Shown here: positions 10,766-21,267 of the stretch, in pieces
Layout of the letters: every line of letters starts with the position of its first letter
Numbering within the stretch: the first letter of the stretch is position 1
Origin: Arctopsyche grandis
Lineage: Eukaryota > Arthropoda > Insecta > Trichoptera > Hydropsychidae
Direction: 5' to 3'
Assembly: GCF_051622035.1 (NCBI RefSeq)
Contig: NC_135360.1
Span: 32,939,206-33,003,205 of the forward strand
Length of the DNA: 64,000 nucleotides
Notes under the pieces: model-generated
Database searches by the model: none
Seen by the model: the letters and a program-made list of their open reading frames with translations, nothing else
What the model was told of the DNA's origin: nothing
Position numbers and translations under genes: made by a program

Positions 10766-11595
10766 ATTTATATGCAATACAACTGTAAATTTCCCAAACG
10801 AAACAAATAAATAAAATAAAATATAATTTTTGAGATATTTATGATCACAAAATCAGAAGTTTATATTTTCTACCGTATGTGGCTCTCACACACGACGGAA
10901 ATTTTATTCATTAAATTTTATCACTAAATATCAAATTAAAATAAATATGACCTGGCGTACCCGAAAGGTATTATTCTTGCTCTTATTCAGCTGAGTAATT
11001 AAAAAAAGTTTCTGGAAAAGGTGGAGAGCACACGCGACGTGAGCATTATATGGTGGAGTGAAGCCTTGGTGCAAAGTATAAGTGGTGGTTCCTTTTGCCC
11101 GGCAATGCACCGCCATTATGCAACGAGTGCACTCACATTATGCAAAATAAGGGGGGGGGACAGTCCCACCCTTAGCCCCCCTACCCACCCAACCACCCAC
11201 ACCGCTGAGACCCTTCGGTGAAAATAAGAAACCAACAGCGTAGAGTTGAAATTCGTCGTCTAAAACAGTGGTTCTCACGTGAAATTTTACCATAGCCAAT
11301 TGGCATCAGAGCTCCAATAAAAATGTCCCGTAGACGCACCAAATTTTTTTTCGGTTTGATTTTAAATTCAAACTATTTTTATCTACTCTTTTGAGAAATG
11401 GGACTTGTTTTCGAATTTCGAAAATGAAATATTTCCTTATTTCGATATTAAAATATAAATTGTACATATGTACAGACTAGGGAGTTTAATTAATCGTAAT
11501 TTACATTTACTGGTAATCTTACAAATCACCAGTTAACCGGTAAATTACCGGATTTTACAATCTCAAAAGAAATTTTTGGTAGTAAATATATTATA
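10766..11595. other. Intergenic, no gene recognised
   Basis: No supported gene. A run of nine G (11151-11159) and a C-rich stretch (11164-11213) are compositionally odd but not diagnostic. Open frames on both strands at 10931-11221 are short and motif-free. Confidence 0.45.
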
Positions 11596-11745
11596 CTAGT
11601 CGTTTTTACCGGGCTTTGCTCGATATTTGTAATATAAACCTTCCTAAGCACGGCTAATCTAATAGTAAACATTCATTTATTAAATTTATTTGAATCGAAA
11701 AAAAATTATATTCAACGACAGCCGATCATAAACGAATGGTTTTTT
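11596..11745 (-). mobile_element. Helitron-like family A, 3' end fragment
   Basis: CTAGTCGTTTTTACCGGGC and TTTGCTCGATATTTGTAATA is the reverse of the family A 3' end (hairpin plus CTAG). The TC 5' end is not found. Confidence 0.55.
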
Positions 11746-11814
11746 TATACATAAAGGAATCGAAACTGAAATTGGAACCGTGAATCGGAATTGGAAATGA
11801 AATAGGAACCCGGA

Positions 11815-11948
11815 TCCAGAACTGAAAAAATAATCGGGATGTACTCAGAAAAAGTGTTTTCCAATCGAGGCCAGCTCATGGGATCGAACCCGGCACCTCT
11901 CGGTGTTAAGCAGAAGCTTAACAACCGAGCTATGCTGCTGGCTAATAT
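11815..11948 (-). repeat. SINE head fragment
   Basis: Minus strand: GCCAGCAGCATAGCTCGGTT, TTAAGCTTCTGCTTAACACC, GGTGCCGGGTTCGATCCC. This is the 'AGCTCGGT' tRNA-like head subfamily, as at 2150 and 34297. The body is missing. Confidence 0.7.
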
Positions 11949-12485
11949 GTATTTCACGCTTGAAATAAGAGTGCATTTTGCATATCGTGGAGTTATGTAA
12001 AATAAACCAATAGAGCACGAAGCGTGCGTGCAGTTGGACGTGTTTTGTATATAGCTACAAACTACAAGCACAAATTTTCATACACCGGAGCCGCCAGTAC
12101 ATACATAAACATATAATAACTCAATTCCGTCTGTTTATTTGCTTGTTTAGATACGTAACAAGTTTGTGTTGTTAACTCCTACTGATAACTCACCGATAAC
12201 TGTGGCAAAATCTTCGATGACCGCAATTGAGAACCACTGGTCTAGAAGCAGAGAGAGGAAGAGAGTGCAAGAGCAGAATTGTTGTAAATAATAAATAACG
12301 CTTGCAGAGTGAATGTTCCACGTCTTGCTCCACTTCAACTTTATAATGGCCTCTTTTTTAGTGTTTAAAATACTAAATACAGGCCCTCTATTAGTGTTTA
12401 CATATTTTATTTCATGGCAGGAAATATCATACAAAAAATATACAGTAAATTATTTTTTTAATTCACATGCTTTCCGTTTTTATAT
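11949..12485. other. No gene recognised
   Basis: No open frame with a motif. I see nothing to annotate before the LINE tail. Confidence 0.45.
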
Positions 12486-13056
12486 TTATTTATTTATTTT
12501 ATTCTAAACAGACCATTGTGGCATAACAGGAATTCCTAAAGCGCCACAATGGTCAAAAAATATAACACAAAAAAAACAAAATAACAATTAAACATAAATT
12601 AATACATAACGAAAATAATATACTCATCAATTATACATAAAAAAATACATTTGAACATAAACATAAATACATCCATACATAAACATAAAAAATAGCATTT
12701 AATAATAACAGATAAAGTAAAAATATCAAATAAAAAATATAGCATAAGGAATGCCTTGCACCTACAGCCAGTTTCAATAAATATGTAAGAAACAACTACA
12801 AATACAAAACATCCCTGTAAGGCCCAAATGGAAGAGAGTTAATCAAAATTTCACTCATAAATCACAATCAATCTTGAAAACAATGATGAGCGCAGACTAC
12901 CAGATAAATGGGTTAGAGTTATTTCCGACAATTTACTCTCACTAAGGTGGAAAATATCACATTCAGTCTCGGCAGCAACGATTTCATTAAGAAGTTGAAT
13001 AGCTCTTGGAATAGGAGCCATTCGAAAAAGGACTGTGCGGGCAGGAGGTGCAGCCA
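12486..13056 (-). pseudogene. LINE 3' fragment with tail hairpin
   Basis: The minus strand encodes ...PPARTVLFRMAPIPRAIQLL then ECDIFHLSESKLSEI (about 12860-13060), the C-terminal end of a non-LTR reverse-transcriptase ORF. Its 3' end carries the hairpin GACCATTGTGGCGC...ATGCCACAATGGTC (12511-12554) and an ATTTATT-type tail. It is close to 39083-39720 and more distantly related to 51948-52645. It is 5'-truncated. Confidence 0.75.
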
Positions 13057-13498
13057 GCAAATATATATTAATTATATTAATATCTGCATACCTACATTGT
13101 TTAATGTGCATTTAATATGCAAACAGTTTTGACTTCATATATGCATATATGAAAAAAAAATGGTCAATTAATAGTATTATTTTATTATTTAATTAGTCTC
13201 GTAAATGATTGTTATGGGTAGAGTGAATGTCGGAATTCAACACAACTATTTATTTTTTTAATGAAAATACTGTCAAAAAGACCACAAAATCTCTCAATCA
13301 TTTTAAATTATAACATATTTTATTTTTAATAGGCATCAGTAAATCAAAATTTTCAACTAAATTTTGAAAACGAATATATTCGTTGCGCGGTTTTCTCTTT
13401 TATCGCGCTCGTTTGTCGCTGCGTTCTGTCATCTTGTGCAGTTATGACACCGCACACTTAAATCGGAGTACCATGGTATTCATTAGCCAGAGATTGGT

Positions 13499-13619
13499 CA
13501 GGATTCTTTTCAGCACAAAAAATGGTTCACTTTTTTCAATTACTATTGTCCTACAAAGCAAGAGAGCAAAAAAAAAGGTTGACAATAGTGAACCATTTTT
13601 TGTGCTGAAAAGAATCCTG
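13499..13619. repeat. Palindrome P1 (fold-back) with 46-bp shared core
   Basis: 32-bp perfect arms (13499-13530 and 13588-13619; CAGGATTCTTTTCAGCACAA and on) enclose a core bounded by CTATTGTC/GACAATAG (13543-13588). The core contains CTACAAAGCAAGAGAGC and a run of nine A. The same core, inverted, occurs at 35708-35753 with different arms. The duplicated locus at about 22760 lacks the whole block. Confidence 0.8.
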
Positions 13620-13718
13620 GCCGTCAATCTTTGGTCATTAGTCTCATTACTGACCTACTTTTAATTTCTTTCTGATTATTGATTATTTGAATTTATTTTG
13701 CCAGTCGTTACCGTTAAA

Positions 13719-13946
13719 TCTAATATATAATTTCGAAAAGAGACTTTGTAACTATGTAAACTTTGCGTGAGAGCATCGAAAACAAATCAAAGTTTCTATC
13801 ACGAAGATATCGATATCGTTGGATATTATTTTATTTCGATTCAAATAAAATTAATAAAAAAACAAATGAATGTTTACACTATTACATTAGCCATTTTTAA
13901 GAAGATAATATTACAAATACCGAGCGAAGCCGGGTAAAACCACTAG
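13719..13946 (+). mobile_element. Helitron-like family A, copy in duplicated locus
   Basis: Starts TCTAATATATAATTTCGAAA and ends with hairpin CCGAGCGAAGCCGG followed by CTAG (13943-13946). The homologous site in the second copy of the locus (about 22841-22850, GTCAAAATTAATAC) reads straight through from AAA to ATTAAT. The insertion is therefore exactly this block and made no target duplication, as expected of Helitrons. Confidence 0.75.
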
Positions 13947-14218
13947 ATTAATTTAAAATGAAAAAAAATGTATGTAAATCAAATGGAAATAGAAGAAATA
14001 ATGAATATATTACCATGTCATATGAAGATGTATTTAAATTTCAACAACAGCATTTTGATAGACTGTTGTTTCAAATAGATTAGTGGATAAATGTGTAAAT
14101 ACTTTCCATACGTATTTTAAATCAATGAGCAAGGCCAATTCACAAAAGTTTATTCAAAATCTATTGTAAGCATAAGCATATTCATAAGAATAAAACACGC
14201 ATTATTTTGTTTGAAATC

Positions 14219-14224
14219 TTTATT
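14219..14224 (-). promoter_or_regulatory. AATAAA polyadenylation signal, TIL gene copy 1
   Basis: TTTATT on the plus strand, 14 nt beyond the stop codon. A second AATAAA lies at 14149-14154. The next copy has the same motif at 24000-24005. Confidence 0.6.
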
Positions 14225-14237
14225 ACAATATTTCAAG

Positions 14238-14915
14238 TTAACAATCATACCAATTAATGCAAGTGCTATTTTTATCAGACACCTTAACGAATCCATCTCT
14301 GCACTGACAGTCCCACTCCTTCACAAGCTCAGTACAATTAGACAAATACGGTTGTTGACATGTGTTTCCCAAACACTGCAAAGAATCTCTCACCAGCATG
14401 GTATTAGGATCTTTACAGCACTTGGATTTACGTACACATTTGCTCATTTTTTTTAGAGATCCAGCAATTTTATAGTCCTCTCTAACGTAGCCACTTCTGC
14501 ACCTGCATGAAGCATAGTACTCGATTGGGTCCTCGCACTCCCTATCACCATTTAGTAGGGAGTAGCAATCTCTTTGTATAGGACAATTAGGTATGCGAGT
14601 GTCGTACACCTCGTTCTCGGGACAGACTGTACGACCTGGACACATCTTGATGGGTATGCAAATTCCCTGGAAATCTCTGGCATGTCCTTCAATGCAATAG
14701 CACCCAGATGCACACCAAAATCCAAATGAGTAGCACGGTTGTCCCATAGTGGCACATTGGCTATCACAATTCCATCTGCAGTCATATTTTTCGTTTATTC
14801 CACATTTTTCTTCCGGTTTAGGTGTTGTCACTTCCGTTGCTGTCGGTGGTTGTTCTGGATCTTCTGCAGCTGCCAGCGAAGCAAAAAGCAACACAATCAA
14901 AATGATCTTGTTCAT
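14238..14915 (-). CDS. Secreted triple TIL-domain protein, copy 1
   Basis: 225 residues, one exon. Residues 1-17 are a signal peptide (MNKIILIVLLFASLAAA), followed by a short Pro/Thr-rich linker. Unit 1 has ten cysteines (38, 46, 50, 54, 61, 68, 72, 74, 86, 92) in the order of the trypsin-inhibitor-like (TIL) fold. Units 2 (98-166) and 3 (167-225) keep eight each, so they are degenerate TIL units. N193 and N216 are possible N-glycosylation sites. TIL proteins usually inhibit serine proteases through the loop between the fifth and sixth cysteines, here the six-residue YSFGFW. Whether this one inhibits anything is inference; a structural or matrix role is also possible. The start is the only Met before the signal peptide. 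A TATA box lies about 53 bp upstream and AATAAA 14 bp downstream. It is duplicated at 24019-24699. Confidence 0.88.
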   Translation of the reverse strand: MNKIILIVLLFASLAAAEDPEQPPTATEVTTPKPEEKCGINEKYDCRWNCDSQCATMGQPCYSFGFWCASGCYCIEGHARDFQGICIPIKMCPGRTVCPENEVYDTRIPNCPIQRDCYSLLNGDRECEDPIEYYASCRCRSGYVREDYKIAGSLKKMSKCVRKSKCCKDPNTMLVRDSLQCLGNTCQQPYLSNCTELVKEWDCQCRDGFVKVSDKNSTCINWYDC

Positions 14916-14967
14916 CTTTTTGGCGATGTATTGATACTTATGGCATTCGTAATTGACGATTCCAGCT

Positions 14968-14974
14968 ATATATA
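14968..14974 (-). promoter_or_regulatory. TATA box of TIL gene copy 1
   Basis: Minus-strand TATATATAGCTGG, 53 bp before the ATG, which would leave a 5' UTR of roughly 25 nt. The same block from the TATA box to the ATG is conserved at copy 2 (24750-24758). Confidence 0.6.
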
Positions 14975-15173
14975 ATACATGTAAAGTAAATAAAAAAACA
15001 GTTGTGTGTGCTTTTTTATTGATTGCGAATCATTTGTGGAAAATTTCATATGCTTATCGTGTTTATAATTTAATTTTTATTATTGTTATGCTTATTGATT
15101 TTTAGATCATTGCATTCAGTTGGATCTACCTGTAATCTCACTGTGATAAAATTTGAAAATAAATTAAATTACT

Positions 15174-16746
15174 TCTTCTTCTAATGCCGAATCCGTATTC
15201 AGACGTAGGCGACTACCATGGGCAGACATCGTTTATGGCCCGTGCGAATTCTTTCCTATCATGGGCAAGCTGAAATAGCTTTTCGAGACCGAGTCCCATC
15301 CATGACCTGATTTTCCGAAGCCAAGAGAGCTTCTTTCTTCCAAGCCACCGTTTGCCTTCTATTTTCCCTTCTATGATTGTTTGTAGAAGGCGATATTTGG
15401 GGCCGCGAATAATGTGGCCAAAGTATTCCATCTTACGGCGCTTCACCGTTTCAAGAAGCTCTCTCTTTTTATGAAGAAGCTGGAGGACTGTTTCGTTTCT
15501 TACATGCTCTTTCCACGAGATCTTTGGCATCCTCCAGTAACACCACATTTCAAAGGACTCCCGTTCATGGATGCCACTAACAGTGTCCACGTTTCGCATC
15601 CGTACAGCAACACCGACCAAACATAGGAGTGCAGGACTCTTAAACGCCATTTCATAGACAGCCTTCGACAACATAAAACATTTTTCATGCTGCCGAAGGC
15701 ATTTCTTGCTATTTCGATCCTTCTTCTTATCTCCATTTCGGAACTGACGTCCGTATTGATCATCGCTCCTAGGTATTTGTATTGTTCGACCTGTTCAATC
15801 ATTTGTCCGCGCACACTCAGGTTTACTGGATCCGTCTTTTCTTTACATATTACCATTGATTTTGTCTTGTTGATATTAATAGACAGACCCCATTTTTGAC
15901 ATGAATGATCAATTGCGATCAATAACGATTGTAGGTCTTCGGCACTCTCAGTAAATATTGCTGTATCATCACCGAAACGGATATTATTTATAATTTCGCC
16001 ACCTATTTTTACTCCTATTCGACTATCGACTGCCTGGTTGAACACCATTTCCGAATACAGATTGAAGAGCATGGGCGACAATACACATCCCTGCCGCACC
16101 CCTCGACTAATTTCTACTTTTTCAGTTTCCAAATCTTCAACCTTCACGACAGCAGATGGTTCCAATATAGGTTCTTCAAAAGGGCGATATCCTTTGCATC
16201 TATACCAGTTTGGTTTAGTGCATGGATTAATTTATCATGTTCCACTCTATCAAATGCTTTTTCAAAGTCGATGAAAAAGACGTATATCCTCTTTTTGAAA
16301 TCCCTACAATTTTGTAGGAGTACCTTCATGCAGAACAACGCTTCCCTTCCTCGTTCCCTTCAACGTTCCCAATCCTCCTCTGAATCCAAATTGCGAATCG
16401 CTTATCATACTTTCGCACTTACGCCTTATTCTCTCTTGGATGATTTTGAGAAGTATTTTAAGGGTGAGGCTCATTAAACTTATCAATCTATAGTCATTGC
16501 AGCCGGTTGGCTTATTTTTTTTTGGTAAGGGAATAAATGTTGACTGCAACCATTCTTGAGGGATTTTACCAGTTTCATATATTTGATTGAAAATTTTCGT
16601 CAGTATTCGAATGCCTTCTTCATCCAATAATTTTAATAATTCTACAGGAATAGAATCCTTTCCTGGAGCTTTTTTATTTTTGGCCTTTTTGATTGCATTT
16701 TCAACCTCAGATTGCAGTAATCAATTATTGTAGCTCAAGATTGTAG
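15174..16746 (-). pseudogene. RTE-like LINE, 5'-truncated and frameshifted, 10-bp target duplication
   Basis: TTAAATTACT flanks the element at 15164-15173 and 16747-16756. The minus strand begins inside the reverse-transcriptase domain (LQSEVENAIKKAKNKKAPGK DSIPVELLK), continues with STFIPLPKKNKPTGCNDYRL, FIDFEKAFDRVEHDKLI, RQGCVLSPMLFN and IRFGDDTAIF, then the C-terminal LYGCETWTL and YFGHIIRG parts. The catalytic motif reads FGDD rather than the usual F/YADD. The frame is broken at about 16300, 16150 and 15560. The 3' tail is (GAA)n on the minus strand. The duplicated locus at 25235 has the unoccupied site. Confidence 0.85.
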
Positions 16747-16756
16747 TTAAATTACT

Positions 16757-16932
16757 AGTAATCATATTATATAGTTAAATAAGAAATTATTTAAAATAAA
16801 TAAATTTTAGTATTTATGTATAATACTGAAATACTGGTATTGATATTTTGTCAGGTATTGCAAGACCTATATCTATGTACATTTTATAATGGTTTTGAAT
16901 ATGTAAGCAGTTAGCCGTAGGGTCAATTTAAG
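16757..16932. other. No gene recognised
   Basis: AT-rich right flank of the LINE, continuing the duplicated locus only for its first 10-20 bases (compare 25235-25250). Confidence 0.4.
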
Positions 16933-16940
16933 GTGACTTG

Positions 16941-17125
16941 TAGGGATCCCAAATTCGAATATTCGATTACTTTTTATTCGAACTTATTTTTTTATTATCA
17001 ATCTACAGCACATTTATTCTCTTCTCTTAAAATTTTAATAATATCTTGAACTTCTTAAAACTGCAAATAAATAATTTAAAGCTACTATTCGATATTCGAA
17101 TATATTCTAATATTTGGGATCCCTA
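16941..17125. mobile_element. hAT-type MITE with TAGGGATCCC ends
   Basis: Inverted ends TAGGGATCCCAAATTCGAAT and ATATTTGGGATCCCTA, 185 bp, non-coding. Flanking 8-mers GTGACTTG (16933-16940) and CTGACTTG (17126-17133) agree at seven of eight positions. TAGGG-type ends with an 8-bp duplication fit hAT. Confidence 0.8.
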
Positions 17126-17133
17126 CTGACTTG

Positions 17134-17930
17134 TCATGGCACTATGGCATGGTATAACAATTTTTTTAAAGAATCTTGTTTACATGTTTCCGGCCATAGT
17201 GGCACTCTAGGGCAACCTGTAAACTTTTTATGGTCTAAATTTAATTTAAAATAAAAATGAAAAAGAAAATGGTTAGTTAGTTTGAGTTTGAATTTTTTAT
17301 TTTTTTCTTCTAAATCGGAAACAATTAAACATTTCGTTGATATTTATAATGAAATAACATTTTCCAATAGTATTGTATATTAAGGCGAATATTAATTATC
17401 TTCAGTCTCACGTCAAGTTACTTACTTAACTTGTTCCTGGACAAATCAACTCTTCCGCGGTTTCCCAACGGCAGCGGGAATAGTTGAAAACAAACACAAC
17501 AAACAGCGATTGTCAACACGTGAGAGAGACTAGCAGCTGTCTAGATATTATTGAGAGATCTTGTCGTCCCATCTCAGCGTAAACTTACGAGATGGATTAT
17601 GCGAGATGGTCAATAGTACCCAAATCCGACCAGCAGACCGCTCCCTTGTGGCATTCACAGATATCCGCATATACATATATTCTATAATACAATACAATAA
17701 TTGTACAACTGCTTCGGGGACGTTTAATAACTTCATTGTTCTCGTCTATGGAAATTATAGTCTCGGGAAAATCAATGGCTCACCGCAGCCTCTCAACCCG
17801 TGGGACGAATAACGAGTCCCTTATACGGAAACATCAACGCGTCACCTTTGACGGGATTAGTAGCTATTACATAAATTGCTCGTTTTACCGTTATACAATA
17901 TAATATGTACTTCTACATTTTGATTTTTTG
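17134..17930. other. No gene recognised
   Basis: Sequence between two elements. The patch 17440-17830 is less AT-rich, but the open frames there have no recognisable motif. I cannot assign it. Confidence 0.4.
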
Positions 17931-17932
17931 AT

Positions 17933-18195
17933 TTTTAAGTGCTTTTTATTATTACGAAATTATGTTCACAATACATCTTATATCTATTTTAATAGCTACT
18001 GATCTACTGATCATTTTCTATTTTACAATTTTAATTTAATTTGGTTAGTAATCACAGTATTATATTATTCTAATGTTAATCTAAAGCATAATAGGAAAAA
18101 GAGCTCAAAAACCTATTTACAATCCTTATAAATGTTCATAATACATCTAATACATAATATTAATTAAAGACTCTCTAAAGTCGATGACCTAAATA
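17933..18195 (-). repeat. LINE 3' UTR fragment
   Basis: Reverse copy of the Jockey/CR1-like 3' end: AAGTGCTTTTTATTATTACG, CTACTGATCTACTGATCATT, GAGCTCAAAAACCTATTTAC, AGACTCTCTAAAGTCGATGA. Nearly identical to 6105-6350. Confidence 0.75.
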
Positions 18196-18253
18196 CTTCT
18201 ACATAGATTCTATTGTATATACCCAAAAATCTTAAATGTTATATTATTATATA

Positions 18254-18677
18254 CTAGCTGTATTACCCGGCTTCGCTCGGTATTTGTAATATAATCCGCT
18301 TAAACATGACTAATCTAATAGTAAACATTTTATTAAATTTATTTGAATACTCGTTTGTTTTTTTTTATTAAATTGACTGTCACGAACAAATAAACATATG
18401 TATATAGTAAGTCTCTTATAAAAGTTTTCTCTTATAAAAAACATATATGTACATATTATTAGTCTCTTATAAAAAACGAAATTTTATGTATACCAGAATC
18501 CGGCGCCTGCGCTTCCTAGGAGGCAGAGCCCTAGGGCTTCGCCCTCGGAAACTTCGAATCCTTTGAAACCGTAAAAATCGAAATATTTGTTCGATGACGT
18601 CACGGATTTCTACGATCCAACGAACGAAGGATACATATATACATACATACAAAGTCTCTTTCAAATTATATATTAGA
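18254..18677 (-). mobile_element. Helitron-like family A, complete copy
   Basis: Minus strand starts TCTAATATATAATTTGAAAG after A (18677) and ends with hairpin CCGAGCGAAGCCGGGTAATA then CAGCTAG before T (18254). 424 bp. The 65-codon open frame inside has no motif. Confidence 0.65.
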
Positions 18678-19035
18678 TAGAATGTTATCTAAATACAAAT
18701 CTATTCATGTAAAAAGTGTGCCACTCAAAAGTCGATCTACGGCCAATAAGGTTGTACTGTTTGCTATCATAAATGCAACTGTGTATTCATCATGTACATA
18801 TTTAAATTTAATACTTGCATTTTTCCGACGTTTGTTATTTGTCGCGTAGCAGTTGTTTCAATACAATAAAATTTAATTTAATATGTTTCTGCTGTCAATA
18901 CAATAGTGGGTAATTTTAGTCATCTTACCATATTGAATGTACAAACCCGGGATTTTCAAATTTTGAATACGAAATTCGTAAAAAACAAACGTAAGAGTAT
19001 GATTAAATAGTATATATAATATGTATGTACATATT
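18678..19035. other. No gene recognised
   Basis: AT-rich spacer with nothing supportable. Confidence 0.4.
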
Positions 19036-19052
19036 GTTATGTACCTCGATTA

Positions 19053-19739
19053 CACTGTTCGACACGAAAAATGGTTCAGAGACGAAATATGACTTTTCTT
19101 ATAGATCTATGCCCAGTAAACACGAATCTGGTAATAAAAACTGTTGATTGGCTTGAGATTCCGAGATATATGTTTTTTAAATCGCGCGATTTTTTTATAT
19201 CTTGGTGTTGTTCATTTGATGTCTCAAAATCTGTCAATTTCCTGTTCAAAATGAATATTGAAATCTATAGTTGAGTATTTTATCTTTCATTTGTAGTACT
19301 TTTCAGCTTTCAAATCTCTCTAAGTAGTCGTCCAGTTGAAATCAAAAGTCAAAAGTTCGTATTTCACTTGGGATTTTTCCACTGTTAATACTATTTTATA
19401 TTGAGTATTTTCTATTGAAACATATTTATTGGGATAGTGTTCTGGCCACACTATTTTTTGTTTTCGTTTAAAAGGGTTAAGTAGAAGTGTGCTGAATTTT
19501 AAATCGGTAAAATTGCGAGCTAAAAACTCGCTACTATTATTTACTAGTATTTATACGAAACTGAATTGAATAAATAGGGATAATATATTAAATTGTCTGT
19601 ATATGAGAATTAAATAAAATTCCACTTAGAAAAATCATATTTCGACAGATTCGTGTTCACTGGGCACAGATCCATGTATGTATAAGAAAAGTCATATCTC
19701 GCCTCTGAACCAAAAAAAGTCGTCATTTGTCGAACAGTG
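19053..19739. mobile_element. CACTG-ended DNA element with TTA target duplication
   Basis: Left end CACTGTTCGACACGAAAAAT and GGTTCAGAGACGAAATATGA mirror the right end (minus strand CACTGTTCGACAAATGACGA, GGTTCAGAGGCGAGATATGA). Inverted similarity extends over about 100 bp (including CCCAGT(A/G)AACACGAATCTG). TTA occurs on both sides (19050-19052, 19740-19742). 687 bp, non-coding. CACT-type ends with a 3-bp duplication suggest the CMC (CACTA/Chapaev) group. A diverged relative starts at 23036. Confidence 0.7.
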
Positions 19740-20063
19740 TTATCAATGACAGGAGTGCAGGACTTTGCCCAACCCAGTGTAATGTACCTCGCTTATCAAT
19801 GTAGTTGACTAACCAGTAGGAATAAGACATACCATTGATTTGTGGCACACCTAATTTAATAAGTAGCACCATTTATTTGTGGTACACTTAATTTAATAAG
19901 TAACATCATTGATTTATAGCACACCTTAAACATTGACTAACTGAAATTGTACGACACGTGTCTTCAATACTTCATTGTTTTAAAGAAGAGTATATAAACT
20001 TATTACTGTTAGAATTTAAGTTATTCATCACCATCGACTCCGAACGTGACAGTCAGTCATCAC

Positions 20064-20165
20064 TAGTCACCGGAGTCTGAGGAGGCCGTGTATTGTTCAA
20101 AGGTTGTAAATGCATTGTTAAAGGTTTGCCGAACAATGGATAGCACTGTGACTATCCTACCTCTA
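20064..20165. mobile_element. 102-bp hAT-type MITE, copy 2
   Basis: Reverse orientation relative to copy 1: TAGTCACCGG...CCTACCTCTA. Perfect 8-bp duplications GTCATCAC at 20056-20063 and 20166-20173. It landed in one of the about 30-bp tandem units described next. Confidence 0.9.
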
Positions 20166-20325
20166 GTCATCACCATCAAAACTCCGAGAGTGGTAGTCAT
20201 CACCATCAAACCTCCGAGAGTGGTAGTCATCACCAACGACTCCTAGAGTGACAGTCATCACCATCAAGACTCCGAGAATGACAGTCGATACCATCGAGAC
20301 TCCGAGAGTAGCAGTCAACACATCA
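20166..20325 (+). repeat. About 30-bp tandem repeat (5-6 units)
   Basis: Units start GTCATCACCATC at 20166, 20196, 20226, 20254, 20284 and 20314 (spacing 30, 30, 28, 30, 30), with the consensus GTCATCACCATCAAACTCCG followed by AGAGTGGTA. At least one more unit lies left of the MITE at about 20022. Confidence 0.85.
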
Positions 20326-20430
20326 GCAGAAGAATAAAGTTAAATAGTGAAACAGTTCTGCGTGTCTCATTTAAATCCTCCGTTCCATAATTAAATTCTA
20401 CCAATAAATGATATTGTTAAGGTAATTAAG

Positions 20431-21267
20431 ATGTGTAAAAGACATTTGTTTGCAGATGATACATTGATATATATAATTGGAAAGGATGTTGATGTAATGT
20501 CTGAGATTTTAAATAAAGAATTAAATTATGTGAATGACTGGTTGTGTGAAAATAAATTAAAGTTGAATGTGAATAAAACAAAAATGATGTGGTTGAATGG
20601 TAAAAATAAAAATATATTGAATGAAATTAGAATTGATGATAAGTTAATTGAAAAAGTTGAAAATATAAAATACTTAGGAGTATACACAGACTCAGGACTA
20701 AATTTTAAAATGCACGCTGACTATATAATAAAAAAAATGGCTAGAAAAGTTGGTATATTATGTAGATTAAGAAATATTTTAAGTAAAAAAAGTAAAATTT
20801 TAGTGTTTAATTTAATTGTCTTGCCACATGTGGTTTATTGTGCCACTGTGCTTAATTTGTTTAGTGGCCAAGATTTAGAAAAAATGCAAAAAATACAGAA
20901 TAAAGCTATGAGAGGTATTTTGAATGTGAGAAGATTTAAGAGTATTGGAAGTATGTTAGATGAATTAGGATGGATGAGTATTAGAATTAGTCTAAATATT
21001 AGTACATTGTCTTTTGTTTATACGTTAGATCATAAGTTATTACCTAAGTATTTTGATGATTATATAATAAGGAATAGAGATAAACATAGTTTTTATACTA
21101 GAAATAAGGACAAACTAGTTGTAAGTAGAGTAAGAAAGAATAAGACGGCTGGGGGTGTTTTTCACAGGGGTGTGCTCATGTATAATGCCCTCCCTGAGTG
21201 CATCAGGTCTGCTAAAAACATGGATGCATTCCTGCGAGGTGCGAAGAGACACCTCTGTGAGGGATAG
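20431..21267 (+). pseudogene. LINE reverse-transcriptase C-terminal half
   Basis: 278 codons, uninterrupted. It begins at the catalytic LFADDTLIYI motif, so everything before the palm is missing. Then come LKLNVNKTKMMWLNG (thumb region), KYLGVYTDSGLNF, and the C-terminal IQNKAMRGILNV, DELGWMSI and FHRGVLMYNALPECIR pieces typical of Jockey/CR1-like LINEs. The terminal stop is followed by an A/T-rich tail ending AAATAAAATAAATAAATAAG (about 21350). The frame is intact, so the insertion is probably recent, but it is 5'-truncated and cannot be autonomous. Its codon use is strongly AT-biased. The Met shown as start is internal to the domain and not a real start codon. Confidence 0.8.

Larger units (their letters stand above)
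13383..15163. repeat. Segmental duplication, copy A
   Basis: Matches 22660-25225 in order. The matching blocks are TTTGTCGCTGCGTTCT at the left (13409; 22671), GATTATTGATTATTTG and CCAGTCGTTACCG (13675-13712), the TIL gene with its promoter, and GGATCTACCTGTAATCTCAC (15122) at the right. Copy A has P1, a Helitron-like element and (just outside) a LINE that copy B lacks. Confidence 0.85.
19036..20405 (+). mobile_element. Probable LTR, disrupted by two nested elements
   Basis: TGTTATGTACCTCGATTA (19036) reads into the CACTG element. After it come TTATCAATGACAGGAGTGC and a second GTACCTCGCTTATCAATG (19785). Downstream are a TATA-like GAGTATATAAAC (about 19988), a run of about 30-bp tandem units, and AATAAAGTTAAATAGTG (20333). 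The promoter and poly(A) order resembles an LTR's R region. No internal retroviral-type ORF was found, and the ends are not proven. Confidence 0.4.

Noticed and set aside
11745..12071. 108-codon minus-strand frame
   Set aside because: Its middle is the tRNA-like head of a SINE read as protein.
14552..14785. Alternative 77-codon frame inside the TIL genes (also 24336-24569)
   Set aside because: It is a shadow frame of the conserved TIL coding sequence and is conserved only because the gene is duplicated.
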